Below, piece by piece: positions 47,040 through 57,409 of a stretch of 64,000 nucleotides of DNA. The stretch is from positions 48,680,355-48,744,354 of the forward strand of contig OZ034974.1 in the NCBI GenBank assembly GCA_964030785.1. Reading direction: 5' to 3'. Origin of the DNA: Siderastrea siderea. Lineage: Eukaryota > Cnidaria > Anthozoa > Scleractinia > Rhizangiidae. The translations under genes were made by a program, and so were the position numbers. The notes beneath the pieces are model-generated. The model was not told the origin of the DNA and searched no databases. It saw only the letters and a program-made list of their open reading frames with translations. Position 1 is the first letter of the stretch. Each line of letters opens with the position of its first letter.

Positions 47040-47164
47040 CTAAGCTTGCCATCGGCTATGCTTCCTTTTGCGATGTTTGTTATCACAATAGAGCTACTGT
47101 TAGGGATGGCAGGCATGTCTCTCCCTCTGGCAATTGCAATACCAAGGTCATCGTCAAGATTCAT
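47040..47164 (-). CDS. DLG5: DLG5-like PDZ1, first half
   Basis: The exon reads MNLDDDLGIAIARGRDMPAI and then SSIVITNIAKGSIADGKLR. This contains the carboxylate-binding loop region (DLGIAIARG) and the KGSIADG turn of a PDZ fold. The acceptor is cctgcag and the donor ag|gtaatg. The phase (two extra bases) joins cleanly to the exon at 46489-46588. Confidence 0.8.
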
Positions 47165-47173
47165 CTGCAGGTG

Positions 47174-47174
<1 letters not shown>

Positions 47175-47211
<37 letters not shown>

Positions 47212-47213
47212 GT
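47175..47213. repeat. (CAAT)n microsatellite
   Basis: About nine tandem tetranucleotides read aatcaatcaatcaatcaatc, immediately next to the PDZ1 acceptor on the minus strand (acceptor at 47165-47166). Confidence 0.9.
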
Positions 47214-47510
47214 TAAACCCTGATTTAAGCAGGTAAACATTCCTTGGACATGTCTCCATTGATAATAACATAACAAGAGAATTTGGTGCAATAAACTAAT
47301 TAGAAATTAAATAAATATGAAAATAATTTTCATTAATTAGTTTTTTTAAGTGATAAGCGATTGAAAAGACTCCTGTCTGTCTGGTCATCCAGGATAGTAG
47401 AAAATTTTGACAGGCAAGTAATTTAAGGCTCTTCTGCTCACCTGCCCAATGGGGAAAGGGCTCGGGCAAACCATCTGACAACTTACAGAGCAAGTCTGCT
47501 GACTTGAATT

Positions 47511-47677
47511 GTAGGGTTCCAGAAAATATCCATATCCTCCCCTTGGATGGTCACTGGAAATTCTGCGGGAAGTCTCAAAGGCAAGTATAAAGCAAAACTG
47601 GAATTTCTGGAGGCGTGGGGGGTTCAAAGTAAAAACCCATCCATGGGGGAGGTCTGGATATTTTCTAGAACCACACA
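47511..47677. mobile_element. MITE with gttccagaaaatatccata ends
   Basis: The left end gggttccagaaaatatccat (then atcctcccc) and right end ctggatattttctagaacca are inverted repeats. Central ttggatgg and ccatccatgg words extend the palindrome. It lies in a DLG5 intron. Confidence 0.7.
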
Positions 47678-47980
47678 TTAATTTAGCACAATCCCGATAA
47701 TTAAACTGAACATTCAAGAGAAAGAGAGATCACACATCAAACACCAGCAGAATTCATCTTAAAACACAACACAGTGCAAGCCACTTCTTTTGTCCTTTGC
47801 TTAATACTTTTTTGTTTCAATCTGGCCAAGTGGGAAATTGGCTAGCCCTGGACTGATATACATGTGTACAATTCAACATAACATCAGTAGGCAAACCCAA
47901 TCTATCGCACTTCTGAGTATATAATGGAATAAAGAAAGGACATCTTAAAATGGATGATAAGAAGCAAATTGAGTACTCAC

Positions 47981-48013
47981 CCTTTCTAAGACAACAGACT
48001 CAGTTTCCCATTC
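47981..48013 (-). CDS. DLG5: DLG5-like short exon before PDZ1
   Basis: Eleven codons (EWETESVVLER) lie between a cag acceptor and a gtgagt donor. They read directly into the PDZ1 exon (MNLDDDLGIAIARG). The W/E-T-E-V-V-x-L run before D-L-G fits the first PDZ strand of DLG5. Confidence 0.65.
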
Positions 48014-48058
48014 CTGAAATAAAAGGATGTCAACAGTCATATTAAGGCAATTAATTAC

Positions 48059-48341
48059 AGGGTTCCCACCCTTTTACGAGTTTTAAATTCCAGGTTTTTC
48101 CATGGCCTAAATTTGGCCTTTTATTTTCAAAAACTGTAAACTAGATCCATTTGGTGACCCACTTATTTTATCTTCTTGTCATCGTTCACAAAAAGACAAC
48201 GGCTGATTTTACGTTTTACCATGAACTTTACTTTCCATGAATTTTCACGACAAGCACTTATTTCTATGACTTTCCAGGCCTGGAAAATTTAATTCTAAAA
48301 TTACACGTCTTTCCAGGTTTTCCACGAGCTGTACGAGCCCT
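48059..48341. mobile_element. hAT-like remnant with cagggttc ends
   Basis: The left end cagggttcccacccttttac and right end cgagctgtacgagcccta are weak inverted repeats. The text (ttccaggtttttccatgg, gactttccaggcctgg, tttccaggttttcc) is repetitive. The assignment is tentative. Confidence 0.4.
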
Positions 48342-48647
48342 ATTTTATGACTGACTACTTCAACTACAGTTAAGGGCCTGGGATAGATGCTCACCACCTC
48401 ACAAAATGTGGGAAATTTTTGAAGCTTTGAGTAATGCAGAATCCACTAGCAAACAAAATGATGAAATTTGGGCATTGGTTGTTTCATACTTTTGTGGAAA
48501 ACCAGACTCTCAGAAACAGTCACTCAGGGTAATTGGCTAAATAAATGCACTTTCCAACAAAATAGGTGTCAAAAAATGATTCATGCAGCAGTTAAGCATG
48601 TAATGGCATCTCCTGACTATAAAGGACTACTAAATATTTAAGCTTAC

Positions 48648-50350
48648 ATTGGAGTCGGTGCATGTCAATTGCTGAATCCCTGCTTGACAGAAGTTCCTGT
48701 GAAAGACGCCCTTGATTCAGTTGGAACTCAACGTGGGTCCGCATGCAATTCCAACAGTTCAGCCACAGCTTCCCCATGTTTTCGTCGAATGTGATCAGTT
48801 TCATGAAGAAGTTCAGGGAGATCACTCACAGCACGATCTCTCTCATGTTGCATCTTATCAAACCTTATCTTAAGAGAATCTCGATCCTGTATGACTTTAT
48901 CTCCCTCTTTTAAAGCCCAGTCTCTTCTCATTTTCAAAACTTCAACATCATGTAAAGCATCTGTAAGTTCTTTGGAAAGAACTTGAAACTGTCGTCTGAG
49001 AGTGTCCACTGCATTTTCTCCCTTGAGAGCAATCTGGTGTTTTTGTTTAATCTCAAAACATTCTTTTAGGTTCTTGTCTCTATGAATGATTGCTTCACTG
49101 CGTTCCCTACGGACAAGATCTCTTTCCTGTTTTAACATTTCATAATCATCTCGTATTCTGTCCCTTTCTTTGATGATACTCTCCTTTTCCAGTAAAGCCT
49201 CACTAAGCCTTTCTTTGTTCGGTCCAAACACCTCTTTAGTGGCTTGCTCATGTTCTACCACCAAGAGGGACATCTCCCCTTGTGTGTCATCGATGTGATT
49301 TTGTAGTTTTGAATAATCTTTCTGGATGGTTTCATTAGTCTTTCTCAAATCCGTGAGTTCATCCTGAAGTTTTTCAATTTCTCGAAGGACTGTGTCCCTC
49401 TCACTCATAACTAACTGATACTCATTCAAACAGCGTTCCTTTCTTCCGTTAATGTCGAAATGTTTTTGGCAGTTTTCATTTGTAGAGACATGACCTGATC
49501 ACATTCTCTCCGTGCCGAATCACGCTGTTGTTGCAACTGCTGTTTTTCCTGGTAGGACTTTTTTATCGCACCTTCACAATCTCATACTTCTTCATAGCCT
49601 GCGTGCAGACGTCTCCTATTTCCTTCCACCCGCAGGTGGAAGGAAATAGGAGACGTCTGCACGCAGGCTACCTTCTTCACTGCAGCTTCAGTTTGCTGTT
49701 TAAGTCCATTGCGCTCCATGATCAGTGAGTCTGGCTCATGAATCAAGCCCTCAAATTGTATTTTTAATGCTGAGTAGTCAGATTCCAAGTTTTGAAAACT
49801 GTTAAATAAATGATTGTACTTGGACCTGAGTTCTCGATGCACGTCTTGAAGGCTCTCGTAATCTTTCTGGTGTGGTTCACATTTATCAAAACTTGTACTT
49901 CCAGAATGACTATTGAGGTATTCTTCATACGGCTGATTATCTTTAATTTCATTAAGTTCAATTTTCTCTCGTTCTCTCAGCTCATACTCCTGTTTCAACT
50001 TATTGCGCTCAAGACTTATTTCCTCAAATCTCCGTTGTAAGCTTAGAAACAGCATTTTGTACTTTCTGTTATTCTCGCACTGTTGAAAAACAGATTCCTA
50101 CTTAGCAGAGATGCCAGAATGCTCATATCTTAGCATTTCTACTTCCTTCAAGTTCTCAACGTACTTCTTTTTAAGAATCTCATACTCATTCTCTCGTTCA
50201 CTTCCCTGTAAATTTCCCTGTGGTGAATTTCAGTGAGTTACTGTCTACATGTAGCCTGTCGCCAGTGTCAAGATCAATGATTTTCTTGTAAGCATCCCGC
50301 TCTGTTGCCGTTTCATGCAACTGTGCTGTAACTCTCTCCAAATCTCTCCA
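48648..50350 (-). CDS. DLG5: DLG5-like coiled-coil exon(s), disrupted
   Basis: A long heptad-rich stretch rich in E, K, Q, R and L, with pieces such as ERENEYEILKKKY, RRFEEISLERNKLKQEYEL, YQLVMSERDTVLREIEKLQ and LLSSRDSAIDMHRLQ, matches the DLG5 N-terminal coiled coil in composition and motif. A TAG at 50098-50100 and a TGA at 49582-49584 interrupt the frame. The reading frame shifts near 49430 (between LTEERNA and NEYQLVM, as if one base were lost) and again near 48735. It ends at a gtaagc donor below 48648. The 5' limit is uncertain because the frame is unclear near 50220-50350. Confidence 0.7.
49597..49668. mobile_element. 72-bp palindromic insertion inside the coiled-coil exon
   Basis: The arms gcctgcgtgcagacgtctcc and ggagacgtctgcacgcaggc are near-perfect inverted copies meeting at ccacccgcaggtgg. 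On the coding strand tgaagaaggta precedes it and tgaagaagta lies just after it, which may be a 10-11 bp target duplication as made by MULE-type transposases. It adds about 24 non-coiled-coil codons to the frame. Confidence 0.7.
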
Positions 50351-52306
50351 AATCAGTTTAAACGAGGTTAAATGTATTTACATTTAACCAAGTTAACCTA
50401 CAACGAGCATGTGGTTATCAAGCGGTGGTGGTCAGCGGTGGCTCAGGTGCAGTCAGGCTCAGTTTGCATAGTTTACTGCAATGGCGGGCTGTTACTGCTT
50501 GCTCGTTTTGTCTAGGTATTTTGCAGCGTTTCTGCTTGTTTTTCTACCCCGGCCCTCCCTCCCTCTTATTTGTTTTATTTACTTCTTTTGTTTTTCTCTC
50601 CACTGACTAAGTCAGTGTGACGGGTGCCGGGGCGTGTGGGGCTCATGGCTGGGGTCCGGGGATTTGCCAGTAATGGCGTAGTCTATCTGGGGGCCGGCTG
50701 ACCACAGTGGAGGCCCCTGGATATCCCAGGCACCCAACCGCCATTATGCGAGGCAGTAGGTTAACTGTCCTTAACTCATTTTTCAGTACAATAAGCCTAT
50801 CTTTACAAGGTCGTGAGCTGTCATGCTTGTACTACGACCAACGTTGACTCGTCGGGAGGGACCAATGCCTATGAAATTATCAGAAACAATGTCAATGTCT
50901 GTGAAAATTAAGCTGTGGCTACATGAGCGATTTTTTGCTTGCGATGGTGACGTTTTTTTTTTAAATTGTTGCATTGCCAGCTCAGGTGGTGGCAACGCTT
51001 GGCGACAAATTTGGACAAAGTCCGGAATTTTGTCACAAAAAATTCAACCCATTGAATTTCTCGCAACTTTTTTCAGTGATTCAGTGATTTTTTCAGCTCT
51101 TGAATCACGTGTGAGGGTGGCAACACATGTAATTTTCGCCGTGTGCTGGTGACACAACAATTTTCAAAGAATCACATCACCATCGCAAGCAAAAAAGTCG
51201 CTTGTGTAGCTGCAGCTTTAGATTGAAGCAAAATGTTAACTAAAAGATGACACCAAGATATAGCATGATATTGTTACTCCCCAAAACCCAAGGGCCTCAC
51301 TATCTAAAACTAAAACCAGCATCCAGAGATTCTGTTGTACAGTAATTCACCATGTGGTGTCTTAACCCAATTGCATATTCACCCTGAGAATTCAAATCGC
51401 ATGGTGGGTATTTCTAATGCACTAATATCTAGTATTCTACAGTGAAATCCTAATAACTTGAACTGTCAGGAGAAACACAAAACTTCTTGTAACCAAACTT
51501 TTTGATTCAATGAAAGTTCATGTTATCAGGGGTGAAATTTCCATGACAAGGTGAAGCAGAGGAAATTACATTAAATTTTTTTAGTTTGGGTTTGAGAGAA
51601 GTTAGAGTTCAGCAAGGCTTGACTTATGGATATTCTACTGCATAACAAATCTTGCAAGATCACACATTAAACAGCAAGGGCAAACATGGCACAAAATACA
51701 GTTTTTGTTAGGATATATATCCAACGTCTGCAAATTTGTTTTCCAAAATATTCACAGTCTGCAAGCCTCAATCTCCAAAAAATTACCCTGATCGAATTTG
51801 AAGGACGAAGCTATGCTGAGAGGCATGCAGACTGCCAGTGGTATTTGGAGTTAAATAGACAGATAGATAGATAAAGTTTTTTATGCATTTGCCTGCAGAT
51901 TTTCCCACAATAAGCTTTATTTCAGCACAGCTGCAGATAATTCAAAATATCTCTCCGATTTGATCCAAAGAGCCCTCTTCCCGGTTTGTCAAGTTTATAG
52001 ATTCAAGACGTTTAAGAGACGATTATTTCTGTGGAACATTATTGGCCAGTGCGTTCTCATACATGTAACACTCAATTTGGCCTAATGTTTCCTCTACTTT
52101 CAAAATGGCAGTTACATGTTTAGCACAAAATTTCAAAACACCATGCCTCATGTCAACAAGTTGTTTTGCTGTGAGCTGAGCACCACCAAATATAACTTTT
52201 CTAGCCCTGAGGCCACAGTCAATGACTTTCATTTGTTGGCCAATACAATAGTTTAATATATTAACACAAATGCTTCAATAATAGAAGCTCTGCTAATTTG
52301 CTCAAG
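50351..52306. other. Region between the DLG5-like and ABHD13-like exons
   Basis: No convincing exon on either strand; the expected DLG5 5' exons and ABHD13 5' exons were not found. A MITE lies at 50909-51219 and an agatagatagataa run near 51860. Confidence 0.4.
50909..51219. mobile_element. MITE with aagctgtggctacatgagcg ends
   Basis: The left end aagctgtggctacatgagcg (then cttgcgatggtgacg) and right end catcaccatcgcaagcaaaa (then gcttgtgtagctgcagcttt) are inverted repeats of about 43 bp. It is non-coding. Confidence 0.75.
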
Positions 52307-52549
52307 TCCCTGTCCATTATTAAATACATGTATCTCCTGTCGCACACTGACATAGACACTAACAAGATTGTCATATTTGGGCGTTCCTTGGGAGGGGCTG
52401 TAGCCATTGCTCTGGCATCAAATGAACTTTATCGGGACAAAGCATTTGCTCTGATTGTGGAGAACACTTTTACTAGCATCCTAAGTATGGCTAATCAACT
52501 AGTCATGAATGGCCTTAGCAAGCTACCTTACTTTTGCTTCAGAAATAAG
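52307..52549 (+). CDS. ABHD13: ABHD13-like alpha/beta hydrolase, nucleophile-elbow exon
   Basis: It reads HTDIDTNKIVIFGRSLGGAV, then NELYRDKAFALIVENTFTSI and LPYFCFRNK, ending at a gtaatg donor. The G-x-S-x-G elbow is G-R-S-L-G-G, with the catalytic Ser. The I-V-E-N-T-F-x-S-I run and C-x-x-N-K are characteristic of ABHD13 (BEM46-like family), a membrane-associated serine hydrolase of poorly defined substrate. The 5' limit is uncertain; an acceptor-like ctcaag ends at 52306. The last codon joins in phase to the exon at 59518. Upstream exons were not found in the window. Confidence 0.75.
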
Positions 52550-52709
52550 GTAATGTAGGTAATGTTGTAATGAATGTTGAATTGCATTTATGCTAAATGA
52601 ACAGATCATGTGCTGAGCCAGAGAGGCTTTCCCAGATTAGCTTTTGCAAACCCTTTACCTTGCAAGTTACTTTACTGTTTTCTAGAGAACCCCACTAGCT
52701 AAGGCATGT

Positions 52710-52855
52710 TTCAAATGTCGTGGTACTGCCATGCCAAACATAGATGGTCGAATTAGTTTCAACTACAGCATGGCAGTAGTATGACATTTTAAACCAAATT
52801 GTGTTACTGCTTTGCTGTGCAACAAGGCAGTAGCACGACTTGGTTTCAAATATTG
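52710..52855. mobile_element. Small palindromic repeat in the ABHD13-like intron
   Basis: Related inverted words (cgtggtactgccatgccaaa, catggcagtagtatgac, caaggcagtagcacgacttg) form partly overlapping palindromes. Text like ggcagtagcac recurs just after the 59.2-kb MITE. Likely an old MITE. Confidence 0.4.
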
Positions 52856-53021
52856 TGCTGCTGGCACACCGGACTCAATTCATAAATTTTAAATATGTTA
52901 GCATGCATTTGTTTGGATTTATTCTTACCACCGCTGATCATTGTTTTGTTTTTGGCAACAGCTGTTTTATTCAACTGAATCAAATTCAACGTCTCAAACC
53001 AAGTTGTGCTACAGTCGACCA

Positions 53022-53197
53022 ACACTACCAGACAAAAATAGTTGGGACACTTCAACTAAACGCAATTTTTTCCTTTTCGTGCTCCCCTTCTCCCTCTCAA
53101 TGTTGTTAACTGCAGTTTAGTCACCATATCTTGTACGCCAACATTGAGGGGGCAAGCAGTAAGGAAAGTGTCCCAACAATTCCGACTGGTAGTGTGT
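53022..53197. mobile_element. MITE, family E, copy 1
   Basis: The ends cactaccagacaaaaatagt (then tgggacactt) and agtgtcccaacaattccgac (then tggtagtg) are inverted repeats. A copy more than 90 percent identical by eye lies in the same intron at 59219-59393. Confidence 0.8.
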
Positions 53198-53334
53198 TTT
53201 AAAGGAATTTATGGTATATGCTCCATGTAAGCCTGTATTGGCAGGAAAATTTCTGCAAACTATGACAATGTTTCCGTTTTGGCTTTTGCACTCCAACATG
53301 GGAGATTATCATAACAATTCCCTTGTGAAAATTT

Positions 53335-53960
53335 TTACGAGATCTCGCCGAGATCTCGCCGCGATCTCGCCGAGAATCGCGGCGAGATCGCGGCGCGTTT
53401 TTGGCCGCCGAGATTTCCCCATCTCGCCGAGATCACGGCCGAGATCGCGGCGAGATCACGGCGAGATACGGGAAATCTCGGCGGCCAAAAACTCGCCGCG
53501 ATCTCGCCGCGATTCTCGCCGAGATGCGGGAAATCTCGGCGGCCAAAAACGCGCCGCGATCTCGCCGCGATTCTCGCCGAGATGCGGGAAATCTCGGCGG
53601 CCAAAAACGCGCCGCGATCTCGCCGCGATTCTCGCCGAGATGCGGGAAATCTCGGCGGCCAAAAACGCGCCGCGATCTCGCCGAGATCGCAGCGAGATAT
53701 GGAAATCTCGGCAGGCAAATACGCGGCGAGATGTTGCAGCGAGATCGCGGCGAGATACGGAAATCTCGGCGACCAAAACGCGCCGTGATCGCGAGGTGAT
53801 ATCGCGGCGAGATATGGATATCTCGGCGGGCAGTTTCGCGGCGAGGCCTCGGTGGGAGTCTTGCCGGGATTTGCGGCGAGAAACGAAATTCCTGGCGGTC
53901 AAAATCTTACTGTTATCCCGTCAAGAAGCGAAATTCTCGGCAGCCAAATTAGGTTCGATG
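53335..53960. repeat. GC-rich palindromic satellite, left end
   Basis: The core unit of about 59 bp (gcgggaaatctcggcggcca, then cgccgcgatctcgccgcgat, then ctcgccgagat) is repeated at 53524, 53583 and 53642 with degraded copies around. The words gatctcg, cgagatc, ccgcg and gcggc make every strand and frame open, so long Arg/Ser-rich frames across it are artefacts. Confidence 0.9.
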
Positions 53961-55836
53961 AGAACGATATTTACATTTACGTTAACAATTAATCAAACTA
54001 CCAGACGCTGACAAAACTATGTCCTATATTGCAGTTCCAGGAATTGTTAACAAGATTGTTTTCAGCCTTGGACGTGTTTTGAAATTAAATTATCCTTTAT
54101 ATGGTACTGTTTCCACGTGACAATAACGAGGAGACAAAGAATAGTTCACGTGCACGTGTTTTTACTTCAGCTGATCGATCACCATTAGTTGTCATTCCCC
54201 ACGCTGGTGGAAGGAGGCAAGTGCCCACCTTATTAGCTGTGAAATTCCGTAGCATCGATCTGCAGGAGAATAAACCAACGAACAGGAAGAGTTTGATGGT
54301 GTTTTGAGCATTTTTGTGTTTGTTCGCACTGCATTTTATACGCTCACCTGTAAACGATATGTGTTCTCGGTTCAGGGAGAGCGATTTATTTGTAGTCAAG
54401 ACAAAGTATTGAATAATGGCCGTGCAGAAACTCAGGTTTGTTCATCTAAGCAAGGAACTGACAAACTAAATCGCCAAATATTAGCAAATGTGGTGAATAT
54501 ATTATGCGCCGCTTGCGCTTCAAACTCGTTTGTGAATGTAAACACTGAAATATGAATGATCATGCAGCTATGAACAGGGATGACCATTTTCCGTTTTGGT
54601 ATAAACCTAACAATCCAATAAATCAATCTAGTTAATAATCCTATTATTTTCCCTTATCTTGGTACTTTATTTTGGATAGTTCAATTGAAAACAAAAGGCC
54701 TTCTAAATGACAACAACATCTAATTAGACCGGATAAAGTGTTTTTGTGGCGTCTCCTTGTCTTGCACTGAGAAATTGGCTGCTCGCCAAATTGTGGTCAC
54801 GCAAATCTTGAGATAATTCATTTTGTCATGCACTGCGAAGCTCGTGAAATATTCGATCGCAAAATTTGAGTTGTTACTGTTTTGTATCTAAAACTAGTTA
54901 AGAAGGAACCATTTTCAGTATAAGATTCTGCAACTTGCCGCAAATTCTTAAATTTGTCAGACTTGTCACCTGACTGTTTACGCAAATCAGGGGAGGACGG
55001 CGAAAATTTTATTTCTGAACTCATGCAAAAAGAATGCCGAAATTTTGGCTCATATCAAATTTGTTACCGGTAAGTTAGGTTATTACCTCATCCCCACACA
55101 TTTTTACAGGAAAGTCAAGCGAAGATTTTTTTAAGCTTAATTAATATTCTCACGAAGGAGCATGTTTCGGTGAAAGACCCGCAGTTTACTTGAGTGAAAT
55201 CAACATCACCAATTAAAAATAAAGGTCAACAGTCAGCCGACGAGATAAAAGGGGAAAAATCAAGGCAAGGAAAAGCTGTACATGCTGATGATGTTGTCTG
55301 AGAAAAGTGAAACTCACTGACCTTTGTCTCACACGTTGAATGCTTGGGCAACTACAAAACTCGTCGAAGGACTGATTCCCGGTGGAGAAGAAACCCATTT
55401 GGTGGCTTCAATCGCGGCATTACTGATTAAGCTGTGTAGACTACAAACGTTCTGAAAGTCTTGAAAGCATTTAACCTGAGTGTTCATTCCTCAATTGTAG
55501 CTTTGTCCATAATATATAAGCTTAAGTTCATTCCCAGTACACTTTAGGTCCTTTAGTGTGGCTTGTTTAGTTGTGCAACAGTTTCTTGTATATCTTCCAA
55601 AACGCTCTAGCTCTTGCTTTAAACTTGAAAGAACCATGTTGTTTTCCGTAGTAAAAAATAACATGTTTAACATTTCAATTTTCCCCTGTACATTCAACAA
55701 AAAGAAGCCATTTCCCACTTCTGTAAGTTTTGTGGAAAAGTTCTCGATTTTTTTGGGCTTACGCGAGCACCGCTCGCCGATGTTGTGATTGAATCAACCA
55801 ATCACATTGCCCATTAACACAACGGCGGGAGTCAAG

Positions 55837-55933
55837 GCGGGATTTTTTGGCGCGACTTTACGGTATCAGGTAAGCTCATGGCCGGCAAGCAGCGAAAAAA
55901 GTCAAATTCAGAACGACAACAAATTAGTCACAG
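55837..55933 (+). promoter_or_regulatory. Promoter-like segment and possible mini first exon inside the foldback element
   Basis: A ttttttggcgcgac word (E2F-site pattern TTTSSCGC) near 55842 follows an accaatcac word near 55797. Downstream, ATG at 55878 opens MAGKQRKKSNSERQQISH and meets a donor-like cacag|gtatct. A competing donor (atcag|gtaagc) lies just upstream at 55868. This looks like the 5' end of a host gene captured by the element, but no later exon in frame was found. Confidence 0.3.
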
Positions 55934-56384
55934 GTATCTGTCTTTAAAACCCTTGCCTAACTCTTCCGTAGTGGTTTATAAAGAAAGTTCAACAAAGAGA
56001 TGACGGACATGACAAACGAAGTCCTCTGCATACATCATTGGTAAGTGACAACAAATAGACGTCAGTGGTCTGATGAAATCAAATGACTTCACATGTAAAA
56101 CAGCGTTTCTGATCGTTGTTATTTTGCTCGTTGCTGCTCGTTGCTGCTCGTTGTTATTTTGATCTCAAAAGCCGGTAAATTAATTTGTGAGCTGATTTAT
56201 TTCAGATTCTTGCCGACCCTCGAAATAGATCGCTGGTCGCGCTTGTTTGAAACTATGGGTACAGGGTCAGGAGATTTGCACAAATACAATGGCAGTTGCA
56301 GCAGTAAAACCTGAGAGAAATCTTACCGATATCGAGATTCTATGAGATAAATCTCGCAAAGATCGAGACAGTCTCTGCGTTGCA

Positions 56385-56800
56385 ACAGTAGAAATCTCGA
56401 CATGAAATCGCCGAGATCGCGGCTATCCGCGCCGAGATTGTGACTATCTCGCCGCGAACTAGTTTGTCGCGGCGAGATCGTGTTGCAATCTCACTTCTCG
56501 CTGGATATCTCGGCGCGATATTTTGAAATCGCGCCGAGATCGCGGTTATCTCGGCGAGATCGCGTTACGATCTCGCCGCGGGGTAGATATCTCGACGCGA
56601 TATTTCGCAATCTCGCCGAGATGGTGGTTATCTCGCCGAGATCTCGCCGATCTTGGCGCGATCTCGGCGAGATTGCCGCGATCTCACCGCGGGCTACTTT
56701 TCTCGGCGCGATATTTTGAAATCTCGCCGAGATCGTGGCTATCTCGCCGAGATCTCGCCGATCTCGGCGAGATTGCCGCGATCTCGCCGAGATCTCGGTC
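56385..56800. repeat. GC-rich palindromic satellite, right end
   Basis: The same gatctcgccgagatcgcg-type words as at 53335-53960 occur in inverse arrangement, with tatctcggcgcgatattttg appearing two to three times. It forms the right terminal inverted region of the foldback element. Confidence 0.85.
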
Positions 56801-56815
56801 AAATTTTTACAAGGG

Positions 56816-57409
56816 TAACAAAAACCACTAGATAGAGTAAAGGTAGCTTCCTTGAATTAGGTACATTACGAGGTTTTCTGGGGATATTTTCCCGCGATGG
56901 ACATTCACTTCGAGTGTGTTTCATTACTGTACATTTTGGTGACACGATTTATAATTAACGGGTCAACACAACGGGTCACCATGTTTCCAACAGCTTTTGT
57001 GTTGAATCTTTAGGTAGCTGTAATAAGAGAAGGGAAAAAATCGAAAGAAAAATATACGTAGTTATATAACGCGCAGTTTGAAGGCTTTTTAACTCTGTGC
57101 GATTTTTTTATTAGCGTTTTGAGCATGGTGACACTGCTACTCGTGAAAAAAGAAATCATCTATTCTTTATTTAATTAACCGAGGGTGACCCGTGTACACG
57201 CGAACCACAACGTCCCCTTTCAACGGTTGAAGCCAAATCTTTCTGAAATTATAGAGGAGTGAGAGTTCAACGCTTTTATCCCCATCATTTTAGTGAACAG
57301 CTTTGTTTGCAAGTCATGTTTAAAGGTTTATACGTCGTCAAAAGATTGACAATCGATGTCACCATTTCGAGTTAACTTGATTAAGAGGGAATGTAAACAC
57401 AGCGCTTAA
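56816..57409. other. Intronic spacer, no feature
   Basis: AT-rich sequence between two mobile elements; I see no exon, repeat array or inverted structure. Confidence 0.4.

Larger units (their letters stand above)
24459..50350 (-). pseudogene. DLG5: DLG5-like MAGUK scaffold gene, apparently decaying
   Basis: Minus-strand exons appear in the DLG5 order: coiled coil, PDZ1, PDZ2, long Ser/Pro-rich linker, PDZ3, PDZ4, SH3, basic hinge, GUK end. DLG5 is a cortical polarity and adhesion scaffold. Most junctions keep GT-AG sites and matching phases. Against function: in-frame stops at 50098-50100 (TAG), 49582-49584 (TGA), 40785-40787 (TAA) and 40548-40550 (TGA); frameshifts near 49430 and 48735; a 72-bp palindrome in the coiled coil; a transposon at the PDZ1 donor; no visible CARD-like N-terminus; no visible GUK core. 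Either a recently inactivated copy or a poor-quality haplotype sequence; DLG5 identity is firm, pseudogene status likely. Confidence 0.75.
53320..56815. mobile_element. Foldback element with GC-rich satellite ends
   Basis: The outer ends cccttgtgaaaatttttac and the inverse of aaatttttacaaggg match. Each is followed inwards by an array built from cgccgagatctcgccgcgat and its inverse (53335-53960 and about 56385-56800). The weak flanks ataacaatt and taacaaaaa share TAACAA. Long arrays of short repeats in the termini and a possible 9-bp duplication fit MULE-type foldback elements. No transposase was found in the 2.4-kb interior. Confidence 0.75.

Noticed and set aside
47175..47213. (CAAT)n as a regulatory element
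   Set aside because: A simple microsatellite beside a splice acceptor; no evidence of function.
53335..53960. CRISPR-like array (regular 59-bp spacing)
   Set aside because: Units are repeats throughout with no unique spacers, and the context is an animal nuclear genome.
53211..54011. 266-residue Arg/Ser-rich frame, and overlapping frames on both strands
   Set aside because: It lies almost wholly in the GC-rich satellite; all frames are open because the repeat words lack stops. Not a gene.
56480..56835. Several 60-100 residue Arg-rich frames
   Set aside because: Same satellite artefact, at the right end of the foldback element.
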